A stretch of DNA of 63,640 nucleotides from Flavobacterium ustbae (GTDB taxonomy: Bacteria; Bacteroidota; Bacteroidia; Flavobacteriales; Flavobacteriaceae), in contig NZ_RPOC01000024.1 of NCBI RefSeq assembly GCF_003946915.1, forward strand, positions 1 through 63,640. Direction: 5' to 3'. The position numbers were made by a program, and so were the translations under genes. How positions within the stretch are numbered: the first letter of the stretch is position 1; each line of letters opens with the position of its first letter. Under the pieces are notes generated by a model, which was not told the origin of the DNA, searched no databases, and worked only from the letters and a program-made list of their open reading frames with translations. This document shows positions 26,085 to 34,017 of the stretch, piece by piece.

Positions 26085-26092
26085 CAAAAATA
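26085..26092 (-). promoter_or_regulatory. -7 promoter element of dnaG
   Basis: Minus-strand TATTTTTG (TAnnTTTG) is 33 bases before the TTG start of dnaG. This leaves a leader of about 25 bases and supports the chosen start. Confidence 0.55.
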
Positions 26093-26127
26093 CGTAAATC
26101 TTGGTTGAATTTTAAATGATTTTTTAA

Positions 26128-26157
26128 ACAAAAAAAGCACCTCCAAATAGAGATGCT
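26128..26157 (-). terminator. terminator after the beta-barrel gene
   Basis: An 8-bp stem with one wobble pair, AGCACCTC (26136-26143) / GAGATGCT (26150-26157). On the minus strand it is followed by a U-run from 26135 downwards. It lies 25 bases after the stop codon of the gene at 26182. Confidence 0.75.
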
Positions 26158-26181
26158 CTTTACTAACTAAACTTAATTTTC

Positions 26182-27273
26182 TTAATTGAAATCGAAGCGA
26201 ATACCCAAAGAAATATTATTCTCATCAACTAAATTGTTCTTAAAAATTGGATTTAAGTCATATTTCAAATACAAGCTTATTTCTTTGTAGCCAAAGTAAG
26301 AACTCAATCCATAAATAAAATTATTGACATTATAATCGCCTTTTGTTTTTTGTGTCGTTTTATAATCATTGTCTTCAAACTTTAAAATCTGTTTCGATTT
26401 TACATTGATTCCAGCATATCCTCCAAACCCCATTCTGAATCCTTTGTGTGTTCTAAAATAGGTTTTCCCATCATGATTGCCGTCTTTCGAAAAATCAAAT
26501 TCTAAATGAACCGGAGCCACTAAATACACATTTCTAAAAAGAGATTCTTTTAAATGTATCGGATTTGTAACTAAATCTGTTTGTTGGCCGTTTACAACAA
26601 AACTGCGATTATCTGTCGGACGAAGATTATTATACATTAAAGAAAGACCGTATTTGGCATGCAATAAATTATTGTCGTTTAGAATTCTAGAATTTAAAGT
26701 CAAACCCCATTCGTAAAAATGCGACCCAATAAAGTCGTAATTAGAATCTTGAAGTTTACCATCCACCATACTACTATTCAACCCCATTGCAAATACAAAT
26801 TGAGAAGTTGTTCTTTTAGATTCTCTTTTAATTTTATCATCCTTACCGTCGTATACTTTCATTGCAGGAATTTTTATTTCTGTTTGATTCGCTCTAATGG
26901 AGTCATTGTTTCCGCCAATTACCAAAATGGTTCCTCCTTTCGCTTTCTCATAGTTTAGCTTTCCATCTACTTTTTCCTGAATCAGTTCCTGTAATTTTTC
27001 TTGTTCTACGGCAACTCTATTTTCGATATTACGGGCTCTCTTTTCTGCAAATTCCTTTTTTCTTTTTTCTGCTTCTTCTTTAGAAATAGTTCCTTCGACT
27101 AATTGTGTGTTAACATCGTCAACTTCTTTTTTAAGTTCTGCTTTTTCTTCCTTTGTAATTTTTTCGATTTCTATTGCTATTGCCTTTGCTTTGTTCTCAA
27201 AAGTTTCCTGTGCCAGCAATTTTGTGACAAATAAGAAAAACAGAAGGAATAAATAAATGGTTAAATTTTTCAT
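26182..27273 (-). CDS. outer membrane beta-barrel protein with N-terminal coiled coil
   Basis: 363 residues: a signal peptide (about 1-21, ending LLAQ), a highly charged helical/coiled-coil part (about 25-105, rich in Glu and Lys, e.g. ISKEEAEKRKKEFAEKRARN), then a C-terminal region of alternating beta strands ending NISLGIRFDFN. The last residue is Phe-Asn, close to the aromatic end usual for outer-membrane barrels. I do not recognise a named family. It follows the anti-sigma-like gene on the same strand, so it may be part of, or a target of, that sigma system. Confidence 0.65.
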   Translation of the reverse strand: MKNLTIYLFLLFFLFVTKLLAQETFENKAKAIAIEIEKITKEEKAELKKEVDDVNTQLVEGTISKEEAEKRKKEFAEKRARNIENRVAVEQEKLQELIQEKVDGKLNYEKAKGGTILVIGGNNDSIRANQTEIKIPAMKVYDGKDDKIKRESKRTTSQFVFAMGLNSSMVDGKLQDSNYDFIGSHFYEWGLTLNSRILNDNNLLHAKYGLSLMYNNLRPTDNRSFVVNGQQTDLVTNPIHLKESLFRNVYLVAPVHLEFDFSKDGNHDGKTYFRTHKGFRMGFGGYAGINVKSKQILKFEDNDYKTTQKTKGDYNVNNFIYGLSSYFGYKEISLYLKYDLNPIFKNNLVDENNISLGIRFDFN

Positions 27274-27349
27274 GATTACTTTTTTTGATTGATTGGATTA
27301 ATTTGATTGCTACGCCAGTTCGAGCTAAGCTCTCGTGTGATGATTGTAC

Positions 27350-28108
27350 TTATTTTTTAACGTTTCGATTTTCAACCGCAACTTTGACCGTGTGATAACT
27401 TCTATTTATTTTGGTAATCAGTTTTTCTCTAAAAGAAAGCTCCAATTCCCCATCTACCTGATCCAATAGATCGTTAGAATTGATTTTTACTTTAGATTTT
27501 GATTTAGATTTTGATTTAGACGCATTTTCTGCCAGAATTTTATTTTCTGCCGTTTCTAATAGTTGATCTATATTTTCTTTTTTTGAAGTTTCTGCAACTA
27601 AAGTTTGACTGGTTGTTGATTGTTTTTCTTGATTGTTTTTGATGATGATTGAAGACTCCGCTATTTGATTTGATTCATTTTGATTGTTTTTATCTGAAAT
27701 TTGTCCCGAAGCTTCGGAATTGTTTTTTTCATTTTTGTTTGCTCTTTCTTCCGAAGTTTTTTCAGCAATTGCAGTTTCCGCTTTCGCTGAATCAATAGTA
27801 TTTAAAATAGGCTCTTTTACTGATTCTTTTTGAGTTTCGTTTTCTTTTTCCACAACTACCGTTTCTGGCGTTTTAACTGCATCTTTATTCTGATTGAAAA
27901 ACAGTGTCCCAACCAATAAAAACCCGATGAAGCTGGCCGCGATATACAACCATTTTCTTTTTGATTTTTTGGAATGAAGTTTAACTGGCTCTTTCTCTTC
28001 TGCCACAGTCAGCATCGCATCCAATCGATCCCAGGCTTTATTGCTTGGTTCAATTTTGCGCTGGTTTAGTTTGTCACGGAAATCCTTTTCAAAATTATTC
28101 GGTTCCAT
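27350..28108 (-). CDS. anti-sigma-factor-like membrane protein
   Basis: 252 residues. A cytoplasmic head (MEPNNFEKDFRDKLNQRKIE, then WDRLDAML) precedes one membrane helix (WLYIAASFIGFLLVGTLFF, about 49-67). A long low-complexity Glu/Lys/Ser/Asn periplasmic part follows, containing the dipeptide run SKSKSKSKSK. A short conserved-looking tail (ELELSFREKLITKINRSYHTV) closes it. The layout fits Bacteroidota anti-sigma factors, although no canonical zinc-binding HxxxCxxC motif is visible. It overlaps the ECF sigma gene by 14 bases, which strongly suggests a functional pair. Confidence 0.65.
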   Translation of the reverse strand: MEPNNFEKDFRDKLNQRKIEPSNKAWDRLDAMLTVAEEKEPVKLHSKKSKRKWLYIAASFIGFLLVGTLFFNQNKDAVKTPETVVVEKENETQKESVKEPILNTIDSAKAETAIAEKTSEERANKNEKNNSEASGQISDKNNQNESNQIAESSIIIKNNQEKQSTTSQTLVAETSKKENIDQLLETAENKILAENASKSKSKSKSKVKINSNDLLDQVDGELELSFREKLITKINRSYHTVKVAVENRNVKK

Positions 28109-28655
28109 TATCTTGTTTTTTTAAAATAGTAATTTGTGTTTGGAGCATTTTTCTAGCGTGCGATAATTGCGATTTCGATGTTCCTTCATTTATTCCTAAC
28201 ATCTTGGCAATCTCATTGTGTTTGTAACCTTCAATCGCATATAAATTGAAAACCATTTTGTAGCCATCTGGCAAAGCATCAATTAAATACTGAATCTGTT
28301 CTACCGTAAACTGGCTGTCGATTTGATTAAAGCTTTCCTCAACAAAAAACTCATCTTCAGCAAATTTTACTTTTTTCTGAACTCTTAAATACGAAATGCA
28401 TTCGTTAACCATAATTCTGCGAATCCAGCCTTCAAAACTGCCTTTGTGTTCAAAGTTTTTCAGATTCGTAAATACTTTCATGAAAGCGGTTATCATTACA
28501 TCTTCTGCCAGCTGAATGTCTTTTATATATTGACGGCACACGCTTAACATTTTAGAAGAAAACTTACTATAAATCTGCTGCTGCGCCTGACGATTGTTTT
28601 CGACAGCGAGCTTTATGATTTTAGCTTCTTCTTGATGTAATGCTATAATTTTCAT
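28095..28655 (-). CDS. RNA polymerase ECF-type sigma factor
   Basis: 186 residues. Region 2 covers about 20-85 (YSKFSSKMLSVCRQYIKD, DVMITAFMKVFTNLKNF, then GWIRRIMVNECISYLR). Region 4 covers about 125-175 (QYLIDALPDGYKMVFNLY, and IEGYKHNEIAKMLGINEGTS with its helix-turn-helix). No region 3, as in ECF factors. It is the first gene of a unit with the anti-sigma-like gene (14-base overlap) and then the beta-barrel gene. Regulation by release from the membrane partner is inferred from the pairing. Confidence 0.92.
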   Translation of the reverse strand: MKIIALHQEEAKIIKLAVENNRQAQQQIYSKFSSKMLSVCRQYIKDIQLAEDVMITAFMKVFTNLKNFEHKGSFEGWIRRIMVNECISYLRVQKKVKFAEDEFFVEESFNQIDSQFTVEQIQYLIDALPDGYKMVFNLYAIEGYKHNEIAKMLGINEGTSKSQLSHARKMLQTQITILKKQDNGTE

Positions 28656-28810
28656 TAATAAGCGGTTCGGTTTTGGTTTTAGAAATAGACTTCTATTAGC
28701 ATAGACGATTGTTGATTTGAAATGGTTGCATCAACTATTAAAAATTTCAATAAAAAAATTTCAAATCCCAACAAAATAAAAATAGACAACTGATTTACAA
28801 CAAAGTAAAA

Positions 28811-28851
28811 CAATTATCTAATTGACAAGTTTTCTAATTATCTAATTTGAG
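28811..28851. repeat. AATTATCTAATT-type intergenic repeat
   Basis: The word AATTATCTAATT appears twice (about 28812-28823 and 28836-28847) just beyond the stop codon of the polyprenyl synthase gene. It is a short-word repeat like the other intergenic families in this window. I see no gene in the 199 bases between the sigma gene start and this stop codon. Confidence 0.55.
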
Positions 28852-28854
28852 AGA

Positions 28855-29832
28855 CTATTTTTTTCTTTCAATAACGTAGTTCACCATCAAAGTGAGAGCA
28901 TCTTTGTATTCTGAATCTTCGAAGTTTTGAAGTAATGCAAGTGCTTCCTGCTGGAATTCGACCATTTTGTTTTCGGCGTAAGCCAAACCATTATTATTTT
29001 TCACAAAGGCAATCACTTCTTTTACGCGTTTTTTGTCTTTGTTGTGGTTTTTGATGGAGTTTATCAGCCACTTTTTTTCTTGCGGAGTACAAGTGTTTAA
29101 AACATGAATTAAAGGCAATGTCATTTTTTGCTCTTTAATATCTATTCCCGTTGGTTTTCCGATGGCTTCTTCACTGTAGTCGAATAAATCGTCTTTGATT
29201 TGGAAAGCCATTCCTATTAACTCGCCGAATTTGCGCATGTTTTCTACCTGAATATCGTCTTCGATCACGGCTTTCGCGCCAAGCGCACAACAAGCAGCAA
29301 TAAGCGTTGCGGTTTTTTTACGGATGATTTCGTAATACACGTCTTCGGTAATATCCAATCTTCTTGCTTTTTCGATTTGAAGCAATTCTCCTTCGCTCAT
29401 TTCGCGAACGGCTACAGAAATGATTCTCAATAAATCAAAATCGCCATTATCTATAGAAAGTAACAAACCTTTAGACAATAAATAATCTCCAACGAGAACG
29501 GCAATTTTATTTTTCCAAAGTGCATTGATGGAGAAAAATCCGCGGCGGCGATTGCTGTCGTCTACTACATCATCGTGTACTAAAGTTGCGGTGTGAATAA
29601 GTTCAATTACAGAAGCTCCGCGATAGGTTCTCTCATTTACAGTACCGCCAGAAACCATTTTTGCAGTAAGAAAAACAAACATCGGACGCATTTGTTTTCC
29701 TTTACGGTTTACGATATAATAGGTGATTCTGTTTAGTAAGGCAACCTTAGAAGTCATCGATTCATGGAACTTTTTTTCGAAAAGTTCCATCTCGTTAAAA
29801 ATGGGTTGCTTTATTTGAGACGTAATATTCAT
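28855..29832 (-). CDS. polyprenyl (trans-isoprenyl) diphosphate synthase
   Basis: 325 residues. The first Asp-rich motif is LVHDDVVDDSNRRRG (DDxxxD form, near residue 90) and the second is FQIKDDLFDYS near residue 215. GKQMRP, near residue 50, binds substrate. It condenses isopentenyl diphosphate onto an allylic diphosphate in the cytoplasm. By family length and motifs it is most like long-chain synthases for the menaquinone side chain (octaprenyl/solanesyl type), but chain length cannot be fixed from sequence alone. A promoter element lies 9 bases before its start codon. Confidence 0.92.
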   Translation of the reverse strand: MNITSQIKQPIFNEMELFEKKFHESMTSKVALLNRITYYIVNRKGKQMRPMFVFLTAKMVSGGTVNERTYRGASVIELIHTATLVHDDVVDDSNRRRGFFSINALWKNKIAVLVGDYLLSKGLLLSIDNGDFDLLRIISVAVREMSEGELLQIEKARRLDITEDVYYEIIRKKTATLIAACCALGAKAVIEDDIQVENMRKFGELIGMAFQIKDDLFDYSEEAIGKPTGIDIKEQKMTLPLIHVLNTCTPQEKKWLINSIKNHNKDKKRVKEVIAFVKNNNGLAYAENKMVEFQQEALALLQNFEDSEYKDALTLMVNYVIERKK

Positions 29833-29840
29833 TTAGACCC

Positions 29841-29848
29841 CAAATATA
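29841..29848 (-). promoter_or_regulatory. -7 promoter element of the polyprenyl synthase gene
   Basis: Minus-strand TATATTTG (TAnnTTTG) ends 9 bases before the ATG. The transcript would have a very short leader or almost none. Confidence 0.55.
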
Positions 29849-29992
29849 CTATTTTAAATAAAAATACGTTGTGTATTTTAGGTTAGGATTTAAATATTTT
29901 ATGCTCGAACCTTAAATAAAACACCCAAAATAGCTCTAACTAATACTGATTTGAATTCATTAACTTAAAAGAAGAACCCAAACTATTTATTT

Positions 29993-30853
29993 ATGAAAAC
30001 AAAATTTTTATTACTTAGCACTTATATTACGATGTCTTTTTTTATCAGCTGTAATTCTGATGAAAAAACAAATGATGAAACAGTCGCTGCGATTACGAAC
30101 GAAGAAATTATAACTAATTCTAAAATCGATGCTTCTGTTGAGGATGTTACGAATATTGCTGAAGACCAATTTAGTTCTCAGCTTAATGTGAATGCAAAAC
30201 CAAGCGGACCAATAAAAAATTATCTTCCGAGTTGTGCCACCATTACAACCGTTTTAACCAACAATACTTGGACAAAAACTGTCGATTTTGGCGCTGAAGG
30301 CTGTACTCTTAACAACGGAAATACAGTTAAAGGAAAAATGGTTGTTTCTTTTTCTAATGATTTCACTTCTTCTACACAAACTATTAGCTACACTTTTGAA
30401 GGATTTTATCATAATGACAAAAAACTTCAGGGAAGTAAAAGCATTGTAAGAACCATTAAAGAAACCAGCCTATTAGTGACACCACACCCAGTTTCTACGG
30501 CATCTATAGATTTAGCCATTACTTTTGATGATGGAAAAGTGTATACTAGAAAAGGAACTTTGATAAAAGAAATGACTTCTGGTTATGACACATGGTTTGA
30601 TTGGGAGGATAATGTATTTGTGGTTACCGGAAGTGGCACTACAACTTTCCCTAACGGAGATACTTTCTCTGCAGAGATTACTACTCCTTTAGAATTTAAT
30701 GCGTCTTGCAGAAAATCTTTTGCAGTAAAAGGAATTGTTTCTATAACAAAAAATGGTGCTTCAGCTACTCTTGATTATGGAAACGGAGAATGTGATACAC
30801 TTGCAACAGTAACAAAAGATGGAGTTACAGAAGAAGTTGATTTGAAAAAATAA
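29993..30853 (+). CDS. lipoprotein of unknown function
   Basis: 286 residues. The lipoprotein signal ends FFISCNSDEK (Cys about residue 20), followed by an acidic linker. The rest is beta-rich with repeated Thr/Gly strands and four later Cys residues (SCATITT, GCTLNNG, SCRKSF, ECDTLA), which could form two disulfides. I do not recognise the family. It is a single gene ended by a strong terminator. The call as an envelope lipoprotein is firm; the function is open. Confidence 0.8.
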   Translation: MKTKFLLLSTYITMSFFISCNSDEKTNDETVAAITNEEIITNSKIDASVEDVTNIAEDQFSSQLNVNAKPSGPIKNYLPSCATITTVLTNNTWTKTVDFGAEGCTLNNGNTVKGKMVVSFSNDFTSSTQTISYTFEGFYHNDKKLQGSKSIVRTIKETSLLVTPHPVSTASIDLAITFDDGKVYTRKGTLIKEMTSGYDTWFDWEDNVFVVTGSGTTTFPNGDTFSAEITTPLEFNASCRKSFAVKGIVSITKNGASATLDYGNGECDTLATVTKDGVTEEVDLKK

Positions 30854-30870
30854 AGCATCCTTTTTGTCCA

Positions 30871-30917
30871 AAAAAAGCATTAAAAAAGAGAAAAACTCTC
30901 GTTTTTAATGCTTTTTG
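30871..30917 (+). terminator. terminator after the lipoprotein gene
   Basis: A long stem with outer part AAAAAGCATTAAAAA and matching TTTTTAATGCTTTTT, closed by an inner GAGAAAAACTCTC hairpin. TTTGTTTTT follows on the plus strand. It starts about 20 bases after the stop codon. Confidence 0.9.
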
Positions 30918-30954
30918 TTTTTATCTGAATATATTTTCTATAAACATTGCTACT

Positions 30955-31110
30955 ACCGATATTTTACTCCTAACGGAGTATACTAAACAACCTTATATGA
31001 TTCTGCCACCGATATTTTACTCTTAACGGAGTAATTTAGACAACCTTATATTGTGATTCCGCTACCGATATTTTACTCCTGACGGAGTTATTTTTAGTAA
31101 CCTTATATTG
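30955..31110. repeat. three tandem palindromic repeats (ACCGATATTTTACTCC type)
   Basis: Three copies begin at 30955, 31008 and 31064 (periods 53 and 56 bases). Each reads ACCGATATTTTACTC, then a small palindrome of ACTCCTAACGGAGT type, then a variable stretch and a CCTTATAT tail. Changes in the palindrome loop and stem (CTTAAC, CTGACG) keep most pairing. The tail of copy 3 runs through the rlmN stop codon. This resembles REP-like intergenic elements. Confidence 0.85.
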
Positions 31111-32149
31111 TCTCTGCTTCTTTATTGGCTAATTGTCCGCATGCGGCATCAATATCTTTTCCTCGGCTTCTTCGTACTTTTACTACTACGCCGATATTTT
31201 CTAACGCTTTTATGTATGCCATAATCGATTCTTCTGAAGCTTGCTGGAATTCGCCATCATCGATTGGGTTATATTCAATTAAATTAACTTTGCACGGTAC
31301 ATATTTACAGAATTTCACCAATGCGTCAACCGAAGCTTTATCATCGTTAATTCCTTTCCAAACTACATATTCGTAAGAAACTTTGCTTTTGGTTTTTCTG
31401 TACCAATATTCTAAAGCTTCTCTCAAATCTTTTAAAGGGAAGTTTTTACTGAATGGCATGATGCGTGCACGGGTTTCGTCTATAGCAGAGTGCAGAGAAA
31501 CTGCCAGCTTAAACTTCACATCATCGTCTGCCATTTTTTTGATTATTTTCGGAATTCCAGAGGTCGAAACCATGATTCGTTTTGGAGACATTCCTAAGCC
31601 TTCTTCTGAAGTAATCATATCGATGGCTTTAATGACATTGTTATAATTCATTAAAGGTTCGCCCATTCCCATGAAAACGATATTTGAAAGCGGATGATTG
31701 TAATAAAGACGGCTTTCTTTGTCAATAGCCAAAACCTGATCATAAATTTCGCCTGGTTCTAGATTTCGCATTCTTTTTAATCTCGCTGTTGCGCAGAAAT
31801 TACAATCTAAACTACAACCTACCTGACTAGAGACACATGCTGTAGTTCTGGTTTCGGTCGGAATTAAAACAGATTCTACCACAAGACCATCATGAAGGCG
31901 CACGGCATTTTTTACCGTTCCGTCACTACTTTTCTGCATCGTATCAACTTTAATATGGTTGATTACAAAATTGTTCTCCAACATAGATCTTGTAGCTTTT
32001 GCTACGTTTGTCATGTCTTCAAAACTGTGAGCTCCTTTGCTCCATAACCATTCATAAACCTGATTTCCACGGAAAGCTTTATCTCCATTTTCAACAAAAA
32101 AATCGCGAAGCTGCTCTTTTGATAAGGCTCGTATGTCTTTTTTCTCCAT
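31103..32149 (-). CDS. rlmN: 23S rRNA (A2503-C2)/tRNA (A37-C2) methyltransferase RlmN
   Basis: Radical SAM enzyme that methylates A2503 of 23S rRNA and A37 of some tRNAs. The iron-sulfur motif is CSLDCNFC (CxxxCxxC) near residue 110. GMGEPLMNY binds SAM, and the second catalytic Cys is in DIDAACGQL near the end. About 348 residues. I prefer the ATG at 32147-32149 (MEKKDIRALSKEQ): the -7 element at 32160-32167 sits so close that the ATG at 32155 would be at or before the transcript start. The stop codon overlaps the third tandem repeat. Confidence 0.95.
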   Translation of the reverse strand: MEKKDIRALSKEQLRDFFVENGDKAFRGNQVYEWLWSKGAHSFEDMTNVAKATRSMLENNFVINHIKVDTMQKSSDGTVKNAVRLHDGLVVESVLIPTETRTTACVSSQVGCSLDCNFCATARLKRMRNLEPGEIYDQVLAIDKESRLYYNHPLSNIVFMGMGEPLMNYNNVIKAIDMITSEEGLGMSPKRIMVSTSGIPKIIKKMADDDVKFKLAVSLHSAIDETRARIMPFSKNFPLKDLREALEYWYRKTKSKVSYEYVVWKGINDDKASVDALVKFCKYVPCKVNLIEYNPIDDGEFQQASEESIMAYIKALENIGVVVKVRRSRGKDIDAACGQLANKEAETI

Positions 32150-32159
32150 TTGCATGCTG

Positions 32160-32167
32160 CAAAGTTA
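32160..32167 (-). promoter_or_regulatory. -7 promoter element of rlmN
   Basis: Minus-strand TAACTTTG (TAnnTTTG) lies immediately before the rlmN start. Transcription would begin near 32154, so the message is leaderless or nearly so. Confidence 0.55.
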
Positions 32168-32449
32168 ATCACTTTTGTCATTTTTTTTGGCTTTTTACAT
32201 TCATTCTTATTTAAACCATAAAAAATAGGGAGAAAATGACAGTCCTTTTCTATTATTTTCTAAAACTCAAAGTCTTGTCTGTCTTTTAATTTGATTTTTA
32301 TCTAGAAAAAGTTCTCAAAACAGTTCTAGTATTTTCGATCACAAAAACAGCAACAACTTACACTTAACTTTCATTAGTATAAATATCAAAAAACCAACTT
32401 TAATAATGTTTGGCATTCTTTACTATAACAATTTAATAAATATTTAGCC

Positions 32450-32493
32450 ATGATTTTTATCATTTCGTTTTCTATACGCGCGCGATAATTTTG
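32450..32493 (+). promoter_or_regulatory. CRP/FNR-type site and -7 element of the first yceI gene
   Basis: ATGATTTTTATCAT (32450-32463) contains TGAT-N4-ATCA, the core of FNR-type sites. The -7 element TAATTTTG is at 32486-32493. From the site centre (32456.5) to the last base of the -7 element is 36.5 bases, which puts the site near -43 and so in a class II activator position. The second yceI promoter has the same site at the same distance. The remainder of the 429-base gap (32156-32584) shows only the rlmN promoter and AT-rich DNA. Confidence 0.7.
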
Positions 32494-32584
32494 GTCTAAG
32501 AAATAAGTATTGTTTTTAATTTTTGAACCACTAACTGAATTTTAAAACTTCCTTATTTGAGTGATTAACCTATACTTTATCAAC

Positions 32585-33145
32585 ATGAAAACAATTCAAT
32601 CAATTTTACTGACCGTAATTTTTACAACAATGTCATTACAGGCAAATGCGCAAAAAAATTATAACATAACTGCCAACTCCACTTTTGAAGTAGCAGGAAC
32701 TTCTACCGTACATGACTGGGTAATGAAATCTACAGAAGGAACCGGAACTGCCAATTTAATAGTTAAAGATGCTAAACTTGCTGGTATAAATAGCTTAACG
32801 GTTTCGTTATTGGCAGAAAGCTTAAAAAGCTATAAAACAAGCATGGACAAAGTAGCTTATGAAGCTATGGATACCGAAACATATAAATATATTGAATATG
32901 TTTTAAAATCTGCTGAAAAAATTGATGAAACAACTTGGGACTTAACTGGTGTTTATACTATTGCTGGCGTGAGCAAAGAATATAAAACTCAAGTAAAAGT
33001 AACGGCAACTAAAGGAGCTTTTGTTTTGCAGGGTTCTAACCAAATTACTTTTGGAGATTTTGAAATGACTCCTCCAAAGGCTGCTCTAGGAGTTGTAAAA
33101 GCAGGAAAAGATCTCACAGTCATCTTCAATATTATTTTAAGCTAA
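32585..33145 (+). CDS. YceI family protein (secreted lipid-binding lipocalin-like)
   Basis: From the ATG at 32585 the protein has 186 residues with signal peptide MKTIQSILLTVIFTTMSLQA ending near residue 23 (NAQ). An upstream GTG frame start adds eight residues before the signal and is unlikely. The mature domain has the YceI pattern: FEVAGTSTVHDWVMKS, TGVYTIAGVSKEYKT and an alternating-strand end LTVIFNIILS. YceI proteins are periplasmic beta barrels that bind long isoprenoid lipids. It is about 60% alike by eye to the next YceI gene, so this is a local duplication. It has its own promoter and terminator. Confidence 0.9.
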   Translation: MKTIQSILLTVIFTTMSLQANAQKNYNITANSTFEVAGTSTVHDWVMKSTEGTGTANLIVKDAKLAGINSLTVSLLAESLKSYKTSMDKVAYEAMDTETYKYIEYVLKSAEKIDETTWDLTGVYTIAGVSKEYKTQVKVTATKGAFVLQGSNQITFGDFEMTPPKAALGVVKAGKDLTVIFNIILS

Positions 33146-33173
33146 ATAGAGCGTCAGCTGAATGTTAAAAATT

Positions 33174-33200
33174 GCACTCTTTTTAAGAGTGCTTTTTTTT
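33174..33200 (+). terminator. terminator after the first yceI gene
   Basis: GCACTCTT (33174-33181) / AAGAGTGC (33185-33192) with a 3-base loop, then an eight-base T-run. A clean intrinsic terminator about 30 bases after the stop codon, which separates the first yceI gene from the following operon. Confidence 0.92.
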
Positions 33201-33310
33201 AACCAAATGTTAAAATTATCGATTTAATAAAATTCGCCTCCTTGTTTATCGATTCCTCAAAAAATGAAAACGTTGTAGTTTATAAATAGCAATTTAATAA
33301 AATTTTAACA

Positions 33311-33354
33311 ATGATTTTTATCATGTACTAAAACGGTATATAGGAGGATCTTTG
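33311..33354 (+). promoter_or_regulatory. CRP/FNR-type site and -7 element of the second yceI operon
   Basis: ATGATTTTTATCAT (33311-33324) is identical to the site at 32450. The -7-like element GATCTTTG is at 33347-33354, one mismatch from TAnnTTTG. The distance from site centre to the end of the -7 element is 36.5 bases, exactly as in the first promoter. Bases before the site (CAATTTAATAAA) are also shared. This strongly suggests joint control by one CRP/FNR-family regulator. Confidence 0.7.
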
Positions 33355-33442
33355 ATACAAGTTAAAAAACAATATAAAATACTTAAAGATAGAATTGGCC
33401 GAGTTTATCTATATTTTTTAAAATCTAAAAAACACAATAAAA

Positions 33443-34012
33443 ATGAAAACCAATAAAATGAAATTATTCGCTCTCGTTATTGCAATTTTCGGAATCACTT
33501 CGTTTGCAAAAGCACAAAAATCATATTCCTTAGATAGTAAATCAACTTTTTCTGTTGCGGGAACATCTACACTTCACGACTGGGAAATGAAATCGGCTTC
33601 TGGAACTGGAACGGCTTCTTTAAATATTGCTAATGGAAAATTAACTGAGATAGAAGCTCTGACAGTTACTCTTTTAGCAGAAAGTGTAAAAAGCGAGAAA
33701 AAAAGCATGGACAAGGTAGCTTACGAAACGCTAAAAACAGATAAAAACAAAAACATTAAATACGTTCTGAAATCTGCTGAAAAAGTAAATGAAACAACTT
33801 GGGAATTAACTGGAACTTACACCATTGCAGGAGTTAGCAAAGTTTATAAAACCAACGTAAAAACAACCGTTACAAAAGATGGTTTAAATCTGCAAGGATC
33901 TAATAAAATCACTTTTTCAGAATTCGGAATGAAATCGCCAACCGCAATGCTTGGTACAATAAAAACAGGACAAGACCTAACTGTAAAATTTAATTTAACC
34001 TTTAATTTATAA
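33443..34012 (+). CDS. YceI family protein
   Basis: 189 residues with a signal peptide (MKTNKMKLFALVIAIFGITS, cleavage near AKAQ-KS). The mature domain follows the YceI plan: FSVAGTSTLHDWEMKSASGT, LAESVKSEKKSMDKVAYETL, GTYTIAGVSKVYKTNVKTT and the closing LTVKFNLTFNL. It closely resembles the YceI protein at 32585. The porin-like gene follows after 5 bases and the third YceI-like gene after that, so these three form an operon from the FNR-type promoter at 33311. Confidence 0.92.
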   Translation: MKTNKMKLFALVIAIFGITSFAKAQKSYSLDSKSTFSVAGTSTLHDWEMKSASGTGTASLNIANGKLTEIEALTVTLLAESVKSEKKSMDKVAYETLKTDKNKNIKYVLKSAEKVNETTWELTGTYTIAGVSKVYKTNVKTTVTKDGLNLQGSNKITFSEFGMKSPTAMLGTIKTGQDLTVKFNLTFNL

Positions 34013-34017
34013 CCGCC

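Noticed and set aside
32156..32449. A small gene or riboswitch in the gap before the first yceI gene
   Set aside because: No open frame with protein-like composition and no conserved RNA fold is visible; AT-rich promoter DNA explains it.
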